From positions 4,712,001 to 4,776,000 of the forward strand of contig OX439050.1 in the NCBI GenBank assembly GCA_949317995.1: a stretch of 64,000 nucleotides of DNA. The letters are read 5' to 3'. Shown one piece after another: positions 37,139 through 49,050 of this stretch. Each line of letters opens with the position of its first letter. Position 1 is the first letter of the stretch. The notes beneath the pieces are model-generated. The model was not told the DNA's origin, made no database searches, and saw nothing but the letters and a program-made list of their open reading frames with translations. The position numbers and the translations under genes are program-made. This DNA comes from Acholoe squamosa. Taxonomy: Eukaryota; Annelida; Polychaeta; Phyllodocida; Polynoidae.

Positions 37139-39860
37139 AAGAGTTAATAATGAATCCAAACAGACAAAGAGGGTGTACACTGACGCCGCAGTGCAGTGTG
37201 GGTAATTACATTGTATCATTATCTGATATAAGGATCATGGTGGTTAATTATACTGTTTTTAAGCCTTTTGGCTTTTGGCGGAGTGGCTAAGACTGCGCTT
37301 GTACACTCGGATTGGTCTGAAATTTTTCCATCCCATATTCTGTTCTTTAGTAGCGTGTGGGCTTTTTTCGCTCAAAAGGGGTGAAGTTTCTTTTTTTTTT
37401 TGCCCCCTAAGAGGGGACCTGCCATCTTTTTTCCCCTTCAACATCCCCCCCCCCCAGTTGTTAAAAAATACCACTTCCTCAGAATAAATCCCTTTCCATC
37501 TCTCTCTATATAGACCCTTTTACCCTGGGCAGTAAAGTTGGCTTTACATCCACAATTTCTACACGTCATATTCAATCATATTAGGGAGGTTAAGATACGG
37601 CAACGAGTACGGGTAGCGACATAGGCCACGTAGGGGGTATTCCCATTTAGCAGTACAGAACCTGTAGGCTAGGCGTTTTGAACCTGGAGACCAAGGGTGG
37701 GCAGCTGTCGCAATATCGCAAAAAATGTGCGACAGAGACCTTGGAAACTGCGACAGTCACAGTGACATGGGGCATAATCTCAGCTTTCTAAATCTGAAAG
37801 AATTTCCTGAATATTCCAATTAGATCCAAAGTTATGCCCTTCTCAATAGGTTTGTTTGGTAGTTTTATTCCTGGAATTGTCTTGAAGAAATACATTCTCA
37901 AAACGTTTTAGATACATTTATAATTTGAGTTTGAGTTTAACAAGTTTTATTGGCCAAATAACATCATACAGTTAAAGCTTTTCAGGATCAGCCAAATATA
38001 ACAAAAATACCCCTAAAGTTTGAAGCAGCAATTTGTTCAACTTATAAAGTTAGAATCTGAATTTCCTTGGAGAAACTTATCCTCCAGAATACACTTTTGG
38101 ATTTATATTTTGTTTTAAGGCCCGGTAAGGTAGGGCTGAAACTCCTGTATTGACTTGGGGAAACAGAGGCGTAGGAAGCAAATCTTCATTGGGGGGGCCC
38201 AGCGAGGGCACCATCGCGACCACCTTGAATTGTCGGCTGATGCGGGATGGCGTCTATATAATGCGTATATAGAATTCATATAGAAAAGTAATTTTTGGTA
38301 AATTTTGGATCTGACTTTAGGCTCAGACCCCCATTTTCCCTATGACATCACCATAATAATCTAATTTGAGCTTCTTTTCCATTGTGTTTATGAGTTCTTG
38401 GAAAATATTGGGGGGGGGCCCAGACATACTCAGGCCCCACCTCCTTCATGATTGGGGGGGCCCAGGCCCCCCTGCCCCCCCCCCTTTTCCTACGCCCCTG
38501 GGAAATGTATGTATTCCCTAGTCCCCGCATCCCCTAGAACATACCAATTTAATTCAAATCTTAAATGTGGAATATGAAAATCTTCTTAAAAGATTCTGCC
38601 TTCAAACCACCTAGATCACACCCATTTCAAATGCAATATCTAAGAATCTTCTTGGACCAAGCTCCATCCAAATCCTCTAAATTTCATCTATTTCAAAGAT
38701 AGAATTAGAAAACTTTCTTGGACACATTTACCACATAAATCTAAGAACACTTCAACTTAAAATTACTGATAGGATCTAAGGATAATAATCTGGATATTTT
38801 CTTATACTACTCATCCCCTTAATTGTCTAAAACACATGTAAAGGTCAAAATCAAAAGACTTTTGAGCATATACTCTGCTTCAAATGCATCCTATCCTAAA
38901 ATAGCGATTCAGGAGAATCTGGAAGTTATTTTGGGGCATTTTGCCTCAAAACCCCCATAACACACTCATTTTGAAGGTTGAATTTGAACATTTCCTTGCA
39001 GCAATTAACACCTAACTCCCATTAGAAGACAGCAAAACTTTGAAGTAGAATATGAAAGCTTTCTGGGAGGAACTAGTCCCCCTGAAACCTCTAAAACACA
39101 GTGGCGGATCTAGGGGGCTGGGGGGAATGCCTTAATTTATAAGACTAAATTATTAGGGTCTAGAATGCACCATTTGATTTTCAGATTTCAAAATTTTCTT
39201 TAGGGGAGGGGGCCGCACCCTCAAGCCTACATTAGACCTCATCACCAAATCTCGCCCCCTTCTCTTAGCAAATTCCTGGATCTGCCTCTGTTGCCCCCCA
39301 TCCCTCCCCCAATCCCCCTGAAAGACCTTGCTACAATAATTTGTGGGAGAGGGTGCTCTACACGTAATGTAGAGATAATAGATATATAAAACAATTGGAT
39401 GTCTGTAGAGTTGTAACAAGTAGATATATGACTACCGGCTGTGGGTGTAAATTGTCCCACATCTATTTATATCCCAAGGTAAATAGCTGTTGTTTATACG
39501 CCTTAGACTACTCAGCTGGAACCATAGACTTGAGGTGTTGGTCATATAAGACCACTATATCCTAACCACATTACCTCTACCTGTAATGGAACCTGTACAT
39601 CTAGCCCTTGCCGTTCTCGTACAGGTGGACGTCCCAATACCTTCACCTCTATATTGACCTAAATCAGATTAGTTTTCTGATCTCTCTGTTCTGGTTTCTC
39701 CCAAATCCCTCTCCCCCCCCCCTTACACCCAACCCACCCACTAGAAAAGTGTCCATTTGCCTCGGGTGCCAAATTGAAATTGAGAAGTCTGGCTAAGGAG
39801 GGAGCGGGGGGCAATAGTAAAGGTTGAGGGACTACTGATGCCCTGAGGGCATACTCTGAA
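37139..39860. other. Intergenic with hAT-like fragments
   Basis: A tRNA-like box A (TGGCGGAGTGGCTAAG) at 37276 has no convincing box B. CAGAGGCGTAGGA (38164) and CCTACGCCCCTG (to 38511) bound a 348-bp hAT-like MITE. GTGGCGGATCTAGG (39102) to CCTGGATCTGCCTCTG (39291) bounds another. The rest (38520-39060) is AT-rich with no gene seen. Confidence 0.45.
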
Positions 39861-39995
39861 TTAAACCTTTCAAGTGCTGCTATTGCAGGAGTGCATCATG
39901 CCCATTGGTCGTCATGATGCACCAATGAAGTGCTTCGTGCATGATGCACCAATGGGCATGATGCACCATTGCATTGGTAGCTGTTAAAGAGTTAA
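39861..39995. mobile_element. Short TTAA-type foldback MITE
   Basis: TTAAACCTTTCAAGTGCTGC at the left and GCTGTTAAAGAGTTAA at the right, with ATGATGCACCAAT arms inside. At 135 bp it lacks the central blocks. Confidence 0.7.
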
Positions 39996-40093
39996 GGGAT
40001 TTTTTATACTTAAGGGCTCAGTTCTCTTTGGATATCATGATTTATGAAAGTAGTGCTGGTCAGACAACTTGCCAGAGCAACCGTAACCTACAG

Positions 40094-40256
40094 AAGCGGA
40101 TGGGGCGGGGGCGGGGGCACGCGCAAACCCCATTTTCCCAAGTACTTAAGACTTTAATTACATATTTTGGTCCCCAAAATTTGCTCAAAAATAGGGGGTG
40201 CGCCCCCTCCTTTTGGACTGCGCCCCCTCCTTTTCCAGATCCTGGATCCGCCGCTG
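40094..40256. mobile_element. hAT-like MITE with 8-bp duplication
   Basis: ACCTACAG occurs directly before (40086-40093) and after (40257-40264) the element, the 8-bp length expected for hAT. The right end reads ATCCTGGATCCGCCGCTG. Confidence 0.65.
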
Positions 40257-40732
40257 ACCTACAGATTTCATACACTACTGAAGGTTGGCATGATGCACCA
40301 ATCAGCTGCTTCATGTTTGCATCATGACAACCATTGACAATGATGCACTCCTACATTAGCAACATGTAAATGGTTAAATATAAAAAAAAACCCAGAATAA
40401 TAGATAAACTCGATGTTAGCTCTGGGCTGAGACCACCAAGATACATGAGTAATAGCCTCTGCCTGTGTATGTTTTAATGGGATTTTTCTGGTGTTTAACT
40501 CTGAAAGCCGCCCCTCCTTTATCACCCAAGGCCCCGGTAGGAATATCTATTACAGCGACGCAAAACATGGTTATTTAGATTCAGTTTAAACCGAGGGTAT
40601 TTCAGTAAAGGATGTTGATACCATGACTATTCTGTCTATTCACATAGCTTGGATCAAAGTTTGACAAAAATCATTAGGATTGATCACTTTGAACTGAATT
40701 TACCTTCCTACCGAAAGTCCATTTTCATTATA

Positions 40733-41870
40733 TTACTACACTCTCCATACACAATGTCCACTTTTATTATACTACTACAACACTCTCCATACACATGGTC
40801 CACTTTCACTATACTACAAGTAGTACTACACTCTCCATACACAATGTCCACTTTTATTATACTACTTCTACACTCTCCATACACAATGTCCACTTTTATT
40901 ATACTACTACACTCTCCGTACACATGGTCCACTTTCACTATACTACAAGTACTACTACACTCTCCATACACAATGTCCACTTTTATTATACTACTTCTAC
41001 ACTCTCCATACACAATGTCCACTTTTATTATACTACTACACTCTCCATACACACTGTCCACTTTTATTATACTACTACTACACTCTCCATACACACTGTC
41101 CACTTTTATTATACACTCTCCATACACATGTCCATTTTTATTATACTACTTCTACACTCTCCATACACACTGTCCACGTTTATAATACTACTACTACACT
41201 CTCCATACACACTGTCCACTTTTATTATACTACTACTACACTCTCCATACACAATGTCCACTTTTATTATACTACTACTACACTCTCCATACACAATGTC
41301 CATTTTTATTATACTACTTCTACACTCTCCATACACAATGTCCACTTTTATTATACTACTACACTCTCCATACACACTGTCCACTTTTATTATACTACTA
41401 CTACACTCTCCATACACACTGTCCACTTTTATTATACACTCTCCATACACATGGTCCACTTTCACTATACTACTAGTACTACTACACTCTCCATACACAA
41501 TGTCCACTTTTATTACACTACTACTACACTCTCCATACACACTGTCCACTTTTATTATACTACTACTACACACTTTTATTATACTACTTCTACACTCTCC
41601 ATACACACTGTCCACTTTTATTATACTACTTCTACACTCTCCATACACACTGTCCACTTTTATTATACTACAACACTCTCCATACACAATATCTACTTTC
41701 ACTATACTAATACACTCTCCATACACAATATCCACTTTCATCATACTACTACACTTTCCATACACAATATCCACTTTCATTATACTACTACACTCTCCAT
41801 ACACAATGTCCACTTTCATCATACTACTACACTCTCCATACACAATGTCCACTTTCATCATACTACTTGC
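40733..41870. repeat. 39/42-bp minisatellite, about 29 units
   Basis: The unit contains ACACTCTCCATACACAATGT and CCACTTTTATTATACTACTA, with or without an extra TAC. Open frames on both strands (up to 365 aa) follow from the multiple-of-3 period and are not genes. Confidence 0.95.
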
Positions 41871-41905
41871 ATGGTTTCATGTAGACATGTAGTTTTCTAT
41901 TTCAG

Positions 41906-42172
41906 TTTTGGCATTCTGTTGTTGTAGTGGAAACAAATGATAACAAACTAAATAGGACTTCCTCAAGTGGAGGTTGTTTCTACAAAGCTAAAAGAACTAA
42001 CATCGGAAGTCAACCAACACAGTTTCATAAAGAGAATCACTTCGTAAGTTTTGATAGAACATCTGGGATTGAGTATCAAGTAGATAACATAGACCATGCA
42101 AGTTATTTGGCACATTTTGAGGCGTCAAAACACATTTATGTCATGGGTGATACAAGGGTCACTATAGATTAG
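41906..42172 (+). CDS. Candidate terminal exon, unknown host gene
   Basis: A pyrimidine-rich 3' splice site (GTTTTCTATTTCAG) ends at 41905. From 41906 the frame is open for 88 codons to a TAG at 42170-42172, with varied, protein-like composition (GGCFYKAKRTNIGSQPTQFH; KHIYVMGDTRVTID at the end) and no repeat character. The upstream minisatellite would be intronic. I do not recognise the family. Confidence 0.4.
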   Translation, partial: FWHSVVVVETNDNKLNRTSSSGGCFYKAKRTNIGSQPTQFHKENHFVSFDRTSGIEYQVDNIDHASYLAHFEASKHIYVMGDTRVTID

Positions 42173-42362
42173 TACTAGAACTGCTGTATTCAATAGGGGC
42201 CATATAATGGCTTCGTGGGATACGCCAGTCTCACCTCGGGGAATACGATGTAAAAATATCCCATGGTCATGGACATTTGCTTAATCTAGGGATATTTCAG
42301 ACTTATCAGATGTTGAACATTGTAAGCTATATAATGTAAGTTTTTAAATAGCACCATAGCCA

Positions 42363-42459
42363 ATGACAACTAAACATTCTCTTCATAAGGCTGTTCTGTA
42401 TTTAATTGGAATTCTAGCAACCACTAGCACTGTGATAGAGAACAGACATACAAAAACAG
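42363..42459 (+). CDS. Candidate first exon with signal-like start
   Basis: ATG at 42363 opens a frame with a hydrophobic run (AVLYLIGILATTS) and ends at a strong donor AACAG|GTAAGA (exon end 42459). The next exon is not found. It could be chance. Confidence 0.2.
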
Positions 42460-42829
42460 GTAAGATAAGGCTGCCACATACAGTTACCGAAGTAGCTGCT
42501 TTAAGCGCCCGTACACTCATTACTTTCAATAGCTGTGTATCCTGGGCCCTTATTGGAGACAGGCACTTCTTTGAATACTGATTGAGTGCTTAAGATTGGG
42601 TTCAATACCCCTGGTACCCCTGGTGATTATTCAAAACTTATTTAAGACCCCGGCACATAACCGACCCATTACGGTACCCCGCCTACAAAATCCGCCGACC
42701 AAGGTAGCACTAAACATCACACAGACACCCTAAGGCAATGGCTTCTATCCCAAATTGAAAACGCCTCCAACCCATGTACAAGTCCCCTTACAACCAGCAA
42801 TGGCCAATCTCCCGCCAGATGGGCATCTG

Positions 42830-43110
42830 TGTGCGCGAGGCACAGCCGGCCGGCGGGGGTCTGTCTGCGCGAGGCAAGGATACCATCGTCTCTCTCACAG
42901 CGAGGCCAAAAGATGGCGCCACCGGAAACGATTTCAATTAATAGAAATCTGATAAACTCGGGACTGCGAATCAAAGGGGCGGGATTGGGCAGAATAGTTG
43001 GCTATAGAGGCTGCTATGGAGACCTGCGCGCGCATATTTACGACGCCAACTGTGACGTCATCTGTCGCCATCTTGACTGACAGTGACGTCATCATCGGAC
43101 ATCTTAATAC
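42830..43110. promoter_or_regulatory. CpG-rich segment with CRE and YY1 sites
   Basis: CpG density is high. TGACGTCA lies at 43053-43060 and 43084-43091, with CGCCATCTTG between them (43066-43075), and AAGATGGCGCC near 42911. This is the strongest promoter-like segment in the window and lies about 240 bp before a candidate coding exon at 43347. Confidence 0.45.
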
Positions 43111-43346
43111 CATCTGGACTGGTGGCAGCGCATCACTTCTTCACTCCCTGGCACTTCCCTTTTTAATTTCTTGTCACTTTTTCTTTCATTCTTGTCCTTT
43201 TTCCTCTTTATCATCACTTTTTCCATTTTATTTTTCAAACATGACATGACTCCATTCTGTTCTTCCAGCCCATGCCCACTTTTTGACCTTTCATTTAATT
43301 CCTTATACACGCTGATCGTGTTTTTATCTCTGTGTTTGACGATAGA

Positions 43347-43706
43347 ATGGCGTTGTCTCATGACACTATGGGATCTGCTGATCGTGTCAGTACAGAAAAC
43401 CCATTTATGGCTTCCTCCTCTCGGCTATCACTGGCTGATGGAGCTACTGTAAAAGTCCATGTGTAAGGTGTAACTGACAGTATAGAGCATTTCGGAAACC
43501 TTGTGTGGATTATTCCTCCTTACAGGTGGAGTTTAACAGATCTAGAGGAGACATTACAGAGGCTACGATTTGCCGCAAACGTTGTGAACCTTACCTCTCT
43601 AGCACTTGAAATCTTCCTAAGTCCAAAGTGTTTTCCCCTCAATACCCCATTGAGTGGAATATTGTGTAATTGGGAGGACCTTGACAATGCAGTGCTTGTG
43701 GGCTGA
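43347..43706 (+). CDS. Candidate two-exon start of a host gene
   Basis: ATG at 43347 has a strong context (AGAATGG) and opens 38 codons of varied composition (start MALSHDTMGSADRVSTENPF). A donor-like GT|GTAAGG at 43463 and an acceptor CTCCTTACAG ending at 43525 would remove a 63-bp intron and keep the frame, continuing with a helix-like segment (WSLTDLEETLQRLRFAANVV) up to a TGA at 43704-43706. The end runs into a MITE, so the true exon may stop earlier. It lies downstream of the CRE/YY1 CpG segment. Family not recognised. Confidence 0.35.
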
Positions 43707-43724
43707 CTTGTTGTCAGCACTGCA

Positions 43725-44030
43725 TTGGTGCATCATGACGAGCAAGGCACTGGAGGCGTCATGCTGCATTGGTGCATCATGACGAGCAAGGCACTGGAGG
43801 CGTCATGCTGCATTGGTGCATCATGACGAGCAAGGCACTGGAGGCGTCATGCTGCATTGGTGCATCATGACGAGCAAGGCACTGGAGGCGTCATGCTGCA
43901 TTGGTGCATCATGACGAGCAAGGCACTGGAGGCGTCATGCTGCATTGGTGCATCATGACGAGCAAGGCACTGGAGGCGTCATGCTGCATTGGTGCATCAT
44001 GACGAGCAAGGCACTGGAGGCGTCATGCGG
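43725..44030. repeat. 44-bp tandem array, 7 units, grown inside a MITE
   Basis: The unit joins GCATTGGTGCATCATGACGA to GCAAGGCACTGGAGGCGTCA, followed by TGCT. The units look nearly identical, so the expansion is recent. The flanks (CAGCACTGCATTGG left, GCGGCCCTTT right) are TTAA-MITE arms. Confidence 0.9.
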
Positions 44031-44179
44031 CCCTTTCATGGTAAAAGTATCAGCCAATAGAGATGTCACGATAAGTGAGAGGTTTTTCTATTTTTTACCA
44101 CTTCCTTTAAAGTAAACACAACATTTATCCTACACATCTGCTGCCTGGATAGGGAGATTTCTATCATTATGTGGGTTAT

Positions 44180-44408
44180 TTAACCATTTAACTACAATTA
44201 ATGCATCATGGCCATTGGTCAGAATGATGCATGAATGCAGCCCTGGCGAGTAACTCACCAGGACTGCATTCACGCATCAGGCGGACCCTATAGGGTTGAT
44301 ATAGTCCCAGAGGATCGGCATGATGCACCAATGAAGTGCTGGCTCGCTAGCATCTCATTGCTGCATAACGACAACCAATGGTCATGATGCAACCCTTTAA
44401 AGGGTTAA
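44180..44408. mobile_element. Complete TTAA-type foldback MITE
   Basis: TTAA at 44180-44183 and 44405-44408. Ends CCATTTAAC / CCTTTAAAGGG. Central arms AATGCAGCCCTGGCGAGTAA and the inverse are present. Confidence 0.75.
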
Positions 44409-45549
44409 ATGGTCTGTGCTATTCAGTACCAATCAGTAGTCTTCATTCATACTAATTCCCAACTCCTCCCCCCACTCACAATCCCCAAGTCTCTCAATCT
44501 ATCTCAAACTAAGAAAGGCGGACTTGATAACTATACGGGAGGACGCTGTAGGGGTACACATTAGCCTCTGGACCAAATCCTGCTTGACCTTGGAAGATTG
44601 ACCTTGGGAGATTGACCTTGAGGGGTTGACCTTGGAGGGCGGATTGACAGGAGGTTCCCTGCAGGTCATGCAGAGACGATCTGAGACATCTGGATCAGCT
44701 AGCCGCGGGGGGGGGGGGGGTTATGGTGGGGGGGGGTGTATCTGTTTGCTAGAGGGGATTTAGGGCTGTCTGACCAAGGGAACGTTCAACAATTACGTCA
44801 CTGCTTAGGGAGTGGGGGGGGGGGGTCTTTGGGTTCCTCTATATGTTCCATACAAAAACAGTGACATAATTGTTGAACGTTCCCCAACGTCTTATCCCTA
44901 CTGCGCTTTTATAGCTCCAGCAGAAGCTTTGAGTGTATGTATCATTGTATGCACGGACAATAATAACCAAGACCAGTGCTGCATTCGTACATCATGGTAG
45001 GAAAACGGCATGTGCAGGGTCCCTACAGAAATTTTAATTTGAGCCAGTTGACTGGTTCAGGCAACCCCTCTGAATCCGATGTTTCAATTCCCCGTGTCAG
45101 ATGTCAGTGTAGTAGGTTTCATGGCCTTTTGACATTGAGTTTTTCATACTGGGTCTCAAATCATTTTTTGCCTGTGTGCCAATTTTTCTTTTTCCTTGTT
45201 TTTGAATTATCTTTACCTTCTGTCTTTTCCCTATTTCTTGTTCTATCAATTTCCCTACGGGTTGGGAGCCTTGAAAGCGACCCGCAAAGGGCAGAACCCA
45301 ATTCACAGAGAGCACATCTAGTGAATGCGGGGGATCATAAGGGTACTGAGGAATTGTCAGTCCTGGGAAAGTCCCCTGAGCCAGCCAATACTCTATTGGT
45401 ACCTAATGGACATAGCCATCCCCTACCACCACAGTTCTATGCCCAAAGAATCAATATCAAATATGAATTATACATTGGTTGAACTAAGACTTTTCACTAT
45501 CATCCATTCTGCCCTCAGGCCTCTGTCCTACCATGGGGGGGGGGGGGGG
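44409..45549. other. Intergenic; GACCTTG clusters and G-runs
   Basis: Four GACCTTGG-type motifs lie at 44586-44640 (nuclear-receptor half-site-like). Long G-runs are at 44706-44722, 44814-44825 and 45535-45549. A plus-strand frame at 44976-45482 looks like chance. Confidence 0.4.
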
Positions 45550-46187
45550 TTAACCCTTTAGGATCGCTAATGTAGGAGTGCATCATACTTATTGGTCGCT
45601 GATGTAGGAGTGCACCATACTCATTGGTTGCTGATGTAGGAGTGCATCATACTCATTGGTCGGCAGATGTAGGAGTGCATCATACTCATTGGTCACTGAT
45701 GTAGGAGTGCATCATACTCATTGGTCGCTGATGTAGGAGTGCACCATACTCATTGGTCGCTGATGTAGGAGTGCATCATACTCATTGGTCGCTGATGTAG
45801 GAGTGCATCATACTCATTGGTCGCTGATGTAGGAGTGCATCATACTCATTGGTCGCTGATGTAGGAGTGCATCATACTCATTGGTCGGCAGATGTAGGAG
45901 TGCATCATACTCATTGGTCGGCAGATGCATCAATGAACTGCCGGTGCTTCTGCTAAACAACATCCCTGAACCCTCTAATTGACAATGATAAGGCAGAAGT
46001 GCATCATGCCCATTGCATCAGCATGATGCATCGATGAAGCGCTTGCTAGTCTACTCTGCAGCACTGCATTGGAGCATCATGCTGACCCTCAAGAAGCGTA
46101 TCAAGCCTGAAGGGTCAGGCTGTATTCATGCACCAAGAGAACAAATGGGCATGATGCATTAATGCAGAAACAGCTACAAAAGGGTTA
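45550..46187. mobile_element. TTAA-type MITE(s) with a 32-bp internal array
   Basis: Starts TTAACCCTTTAGGATCGCTA. The terminal arm GCTGATGTAGGAGTGCATCA plus TACTCATTGGTC is tandemly repeated ~11 times (45555-45935), with two units reading CGGCAGATG. A second MITE body follows (45990-46187) and ends GCTACAAAAGGGTTAA. Confidence 0.8.
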
Positions 46188-46245
46188 AAGTGACACACAG
46201 AAAAGCTCCAGCTACAAAAGGGTTAAAGTGACACACAGAAAGCTC
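46171..46245. repeat. 38-bp tandem duplication
   Basis: CAGCTACAAAAGGGTTAAAG with TGACACACAGAAAAGCTC occurs twice in a row at the MITE end. Confidence 0.8.
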
Positions 46246-46737
46246 TGGGTTTTGTTAGTCTTTGCCCTTTAACCTCTAAATGACCTGTCAGTGACCTTGA
46301 GGATATACATCTGATGACCTTGTGACCTTGGGTGGCCCCAGGCTGGGTAGTATTGGCTAGGATATATTCTCTACCATTGGTCTTTGTGAATATAGATGGC
46401 ACTACCGGCGTCTGGCCGGAAGTGAGATAGATGACAAACCGTGACCAAAGAAACTGGTCCCCTGTACCCTGCACTGCTACAAACAAGGCCTGGGGATAAC
46501 AACTGTAACTTCTCCACCTACACAGGTTTTTATTAACTGTACCAAACTCAAAGACTCCATATCTGTCTCTGGGACAATTGTTCTACTGTAATAACTCGGT
46601 TAAGCGCCGGGTCTTCAAATGAGCGCAGCACCTGAAATTTATAAGTGTAGGTGAGCTTAAATGGGCAATCGGTTCTATAGACATAACTGCACTAAAACCT
46701 TTGAAGGCCACAACGTATATAAATGCATCATGGTCAG

Positions 46738-47000
46738 TTAACTCGTTAAAGGCCGCTGATGCAGGAGTGCATCATGCCCATTGGTCGTCATGATGCACCA
46801 ATGAAGTGCTCGCGAGTCTACTCACCAGCACTTCATTAGAGCATCATGCCGACCCTCTGGGAGTATATGTATCAACCCTGTATGGTCTGCATGATGCTCC
46901 AATGAAGTGATGGCGAGCAGTCTCGCCAGCACTTCCTTGGTGCATCATGACGACCAATGGGCATGATGCATTAATGCATCAACGGTCATTAAAGGGTTAA
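46738..47000. mobile_element. Complete TTAA-type foldback MITE
   Basis: TTAA at 46738-46741 and 46997-47000 (263 bp). Ends CTCGTTAAAGGCC / GGTCATTAAAGGG. The long hairpin arm GTCATGATGCACCAATGAAG recurs inverted. Confidence 0.78.
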
Positions 47001-47016
47001 ATGACATGATGCATGA

Positions 47017-47202
47017 GTGAGTGAGTGAGTGAGTAATAGATGTTTAACGCCATTTCGACAGCTAAGGTCATATTCATGGCGAGAACTACATTACACAATT
47101 TACAGGGGAATGTGTCAGTGCCCGCACATATGTGCACCACACACATCCCGAGGGGATAGGAAAGAGGAGAAATAGACCCTTTTAAGTGGGCTAGGGAAGC
47201 CC
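47017..47202 (-). mobile_element. (ACTC)n-tailed retroposon in a MITE fragment
   Basis: Flanked by the 14-bp duplication GACATGATGCATGA (47003-47016 and 47203-47216). Confidence 0.85.
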
Positions 47203-47559
47203 GACATGATGCATGAATGCAGCCCCAGGAAGTCAACCCATCAGGAATCATGTCTTGCTTGTGATTATTGGTGCATTATGACGAAAATAGACCATAAAAC
47301 CCATGTGCCCCCCGCACTGCCACGACATGGCCTGCGGATAACAACTGGGACTTCTCTAGCTACAAACTGCATAAACCGCACTCTAAAAAGAGAAATGTTG
47401 ATGATATAACGATGAAATCTTTGTCCCAAAGTTGCCCAGAGATCCCTTGTTATTTTCACTGATATTCGGGGGGGGGGGGGGGTAAAGCCTGCTAGAAATC
47501 AATCTAAGAGCCCAGGCACTTATACAGGCCCATAGACTAATGCCAATAAAATGTTGGCA

Positions 47560-47761
47560 GTGAGTGAGTGAGTGAGTGAGTGAGTGAGTGAGTAATAGTT
47601 GACTAACGCCATTTCGACAGCTAAGGTCATATTCATGGCGAGAACTATTTTACACAATTTCACAGAGGAAAGTGTCAGTGACTGCACATATGTGCACCAC
47701 ACACATCTAGAAGGGATAGGAAAGAGGAGATATAGACCCTTTAAGTGGGCTAGGGAAGCCC
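47560..47761 (-). mobile_element. (ACTC)n-tailed retroposon with long tail
   Basis: Same body. The tail on this strand is (GTGA) repeated about 8 times at 47560-47592. No target duplication was found. Confidence 0.8.
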
Positions 47762-48079
47762 GAAAATCTTGGGAGATGTAGGGGGGAATCCCCCCGAATT
47801 TTAAAAATCTAGATACCAAGATGTTGAAAAATTAGATACCTCCAGCTGCTTGTACATTTTGAGGATGGCTGACACTCTCTGCTCAAAATTTTACGAAGCC
47901 CCTCCTAGTAATCTAAGTGATAACGTGAGACCTACTTGGATCTTGATAAATCATTAGATGGATCTTTAAACAACTAGAAAAAGAAAAAAAGCTAAGACAA
48001 TTGACAAAACTGGAGAGTGAGTGCAGTAAGCAGGCCATGCCCAGGTTGTAAGAGGAGTATAGATTGGAGTAGGAGGACG
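47762..48079. other. Intergenic, no gene seen
   Basis: No feature supported. Confidence 0.4.
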
Positions 48080-49050
48080 GCCTTGGACGGTGTGAGGGGA
48101 GCACCTCATGGGGTTTACCATGAGCTGCTCCCAATACCTCTATGTCCCCCAACACTGATACATGAACTTAACACAGATACATGAGCTACTCAGGTAGGCA
48201 TTAACTCTTTATATGCTCGTAATGCAATAGTGTATCATGAATGATGATACACTACCATGATGCACCAATGAATTAGCTCCACTGATCCATCATTATTAGG
48301 GGAGCAGCTCATAGGGTTACAGTGAGCTGCTCACTGCACCTCTATGTCCCCCATCACTGATACATGAACTCTTCAGGTACAGACAAGGAGGCGTAAATTT
48401 GATGAATTTAGGATATTTTTTAAGGAAATATTCACAGCATAGCTGTGATGAATTATTTTCTTATGGTTAAGGAACGTAGTTACCATAGAACTATGTATAA
48501 ATCTGTGTCTCAGGTGTGTGGAGGCTGTGTGTACTGCCTGGTCACGGCTGAGCACTCCCAATATGCTATCAAGTTAAATCATATACTTGTATTAAGTCTA
48601 AGGTGTGTGGAGGAGGTGTGTACTGCCTGGTTACGGCTGAGCACTTCCAATATGCTATCAAGTTGAATTAAATATTGTAATCTCAGGAGTGTGGAGGCTG
48701 TGAGGTCACTGAGTATGATTTGGACAAAATTCTAGCGTGGACTGTTAGATGTAAATGAATTATTTTCAAATGAAATAAAATTCAATTAACACTTTATATA
48801 ATGGTGGTGCAATAGCGTACCATGAATCATGAAACACTCCTGGCTGTAGGGTCGGCTTGATGCACCAATGAATTAGGTATGAGGGGAGCTGCTCGGGGGG
48901 GGGGGGTTACAGTGAGCTGCTCCCAATGCCTCTCTGTCCCCAACACAGATACACAGGCACCTCACATCATGGACTGAGCACCTTATATGATGGTAGTGCA
49001 ATAGTGTATCGTGAATCATGATACACTCATAGAGGGTCTGCATGATGCAG
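48080..49050. repeat. Thrice-repeated ~300-400-bp module
   Basis: A block GGGGAGC...GAGCTGCTC, CCTCTATGTCCCCCA, ACTGATACATGAAC occurs near 48090-48185, 48295-48380 and 48880-48965. Each is followed by a GTGCAATAG(T/C)GTA(T/C)C(A/G)TGAATCATG-type foldback. The copies are diverged. An ~82-89-bp direct repeat (GGTGTGTGGAGG, CTGAGCACT(C/T)CCAATATGC) lies inside at 48510-48705. Confidence 0.6.

Noticed and set aside
37276-37330. tRNA-Ser/Leu-like sequence with box A TGGCGGAGTGGCTAAG
   Set aside because: No box B and no foldable arms; at most a decayed SINE head. The GTGGCTGAGTTGTTAGGC at 29962 was rejected on the same grounds.
40649-41927. Frames of 365, 250 and 178 aa on both strands
   Set aside because: Both strands are open across the same 39/42-bp minisatellite, which is expected from its multiple-of-3 period.
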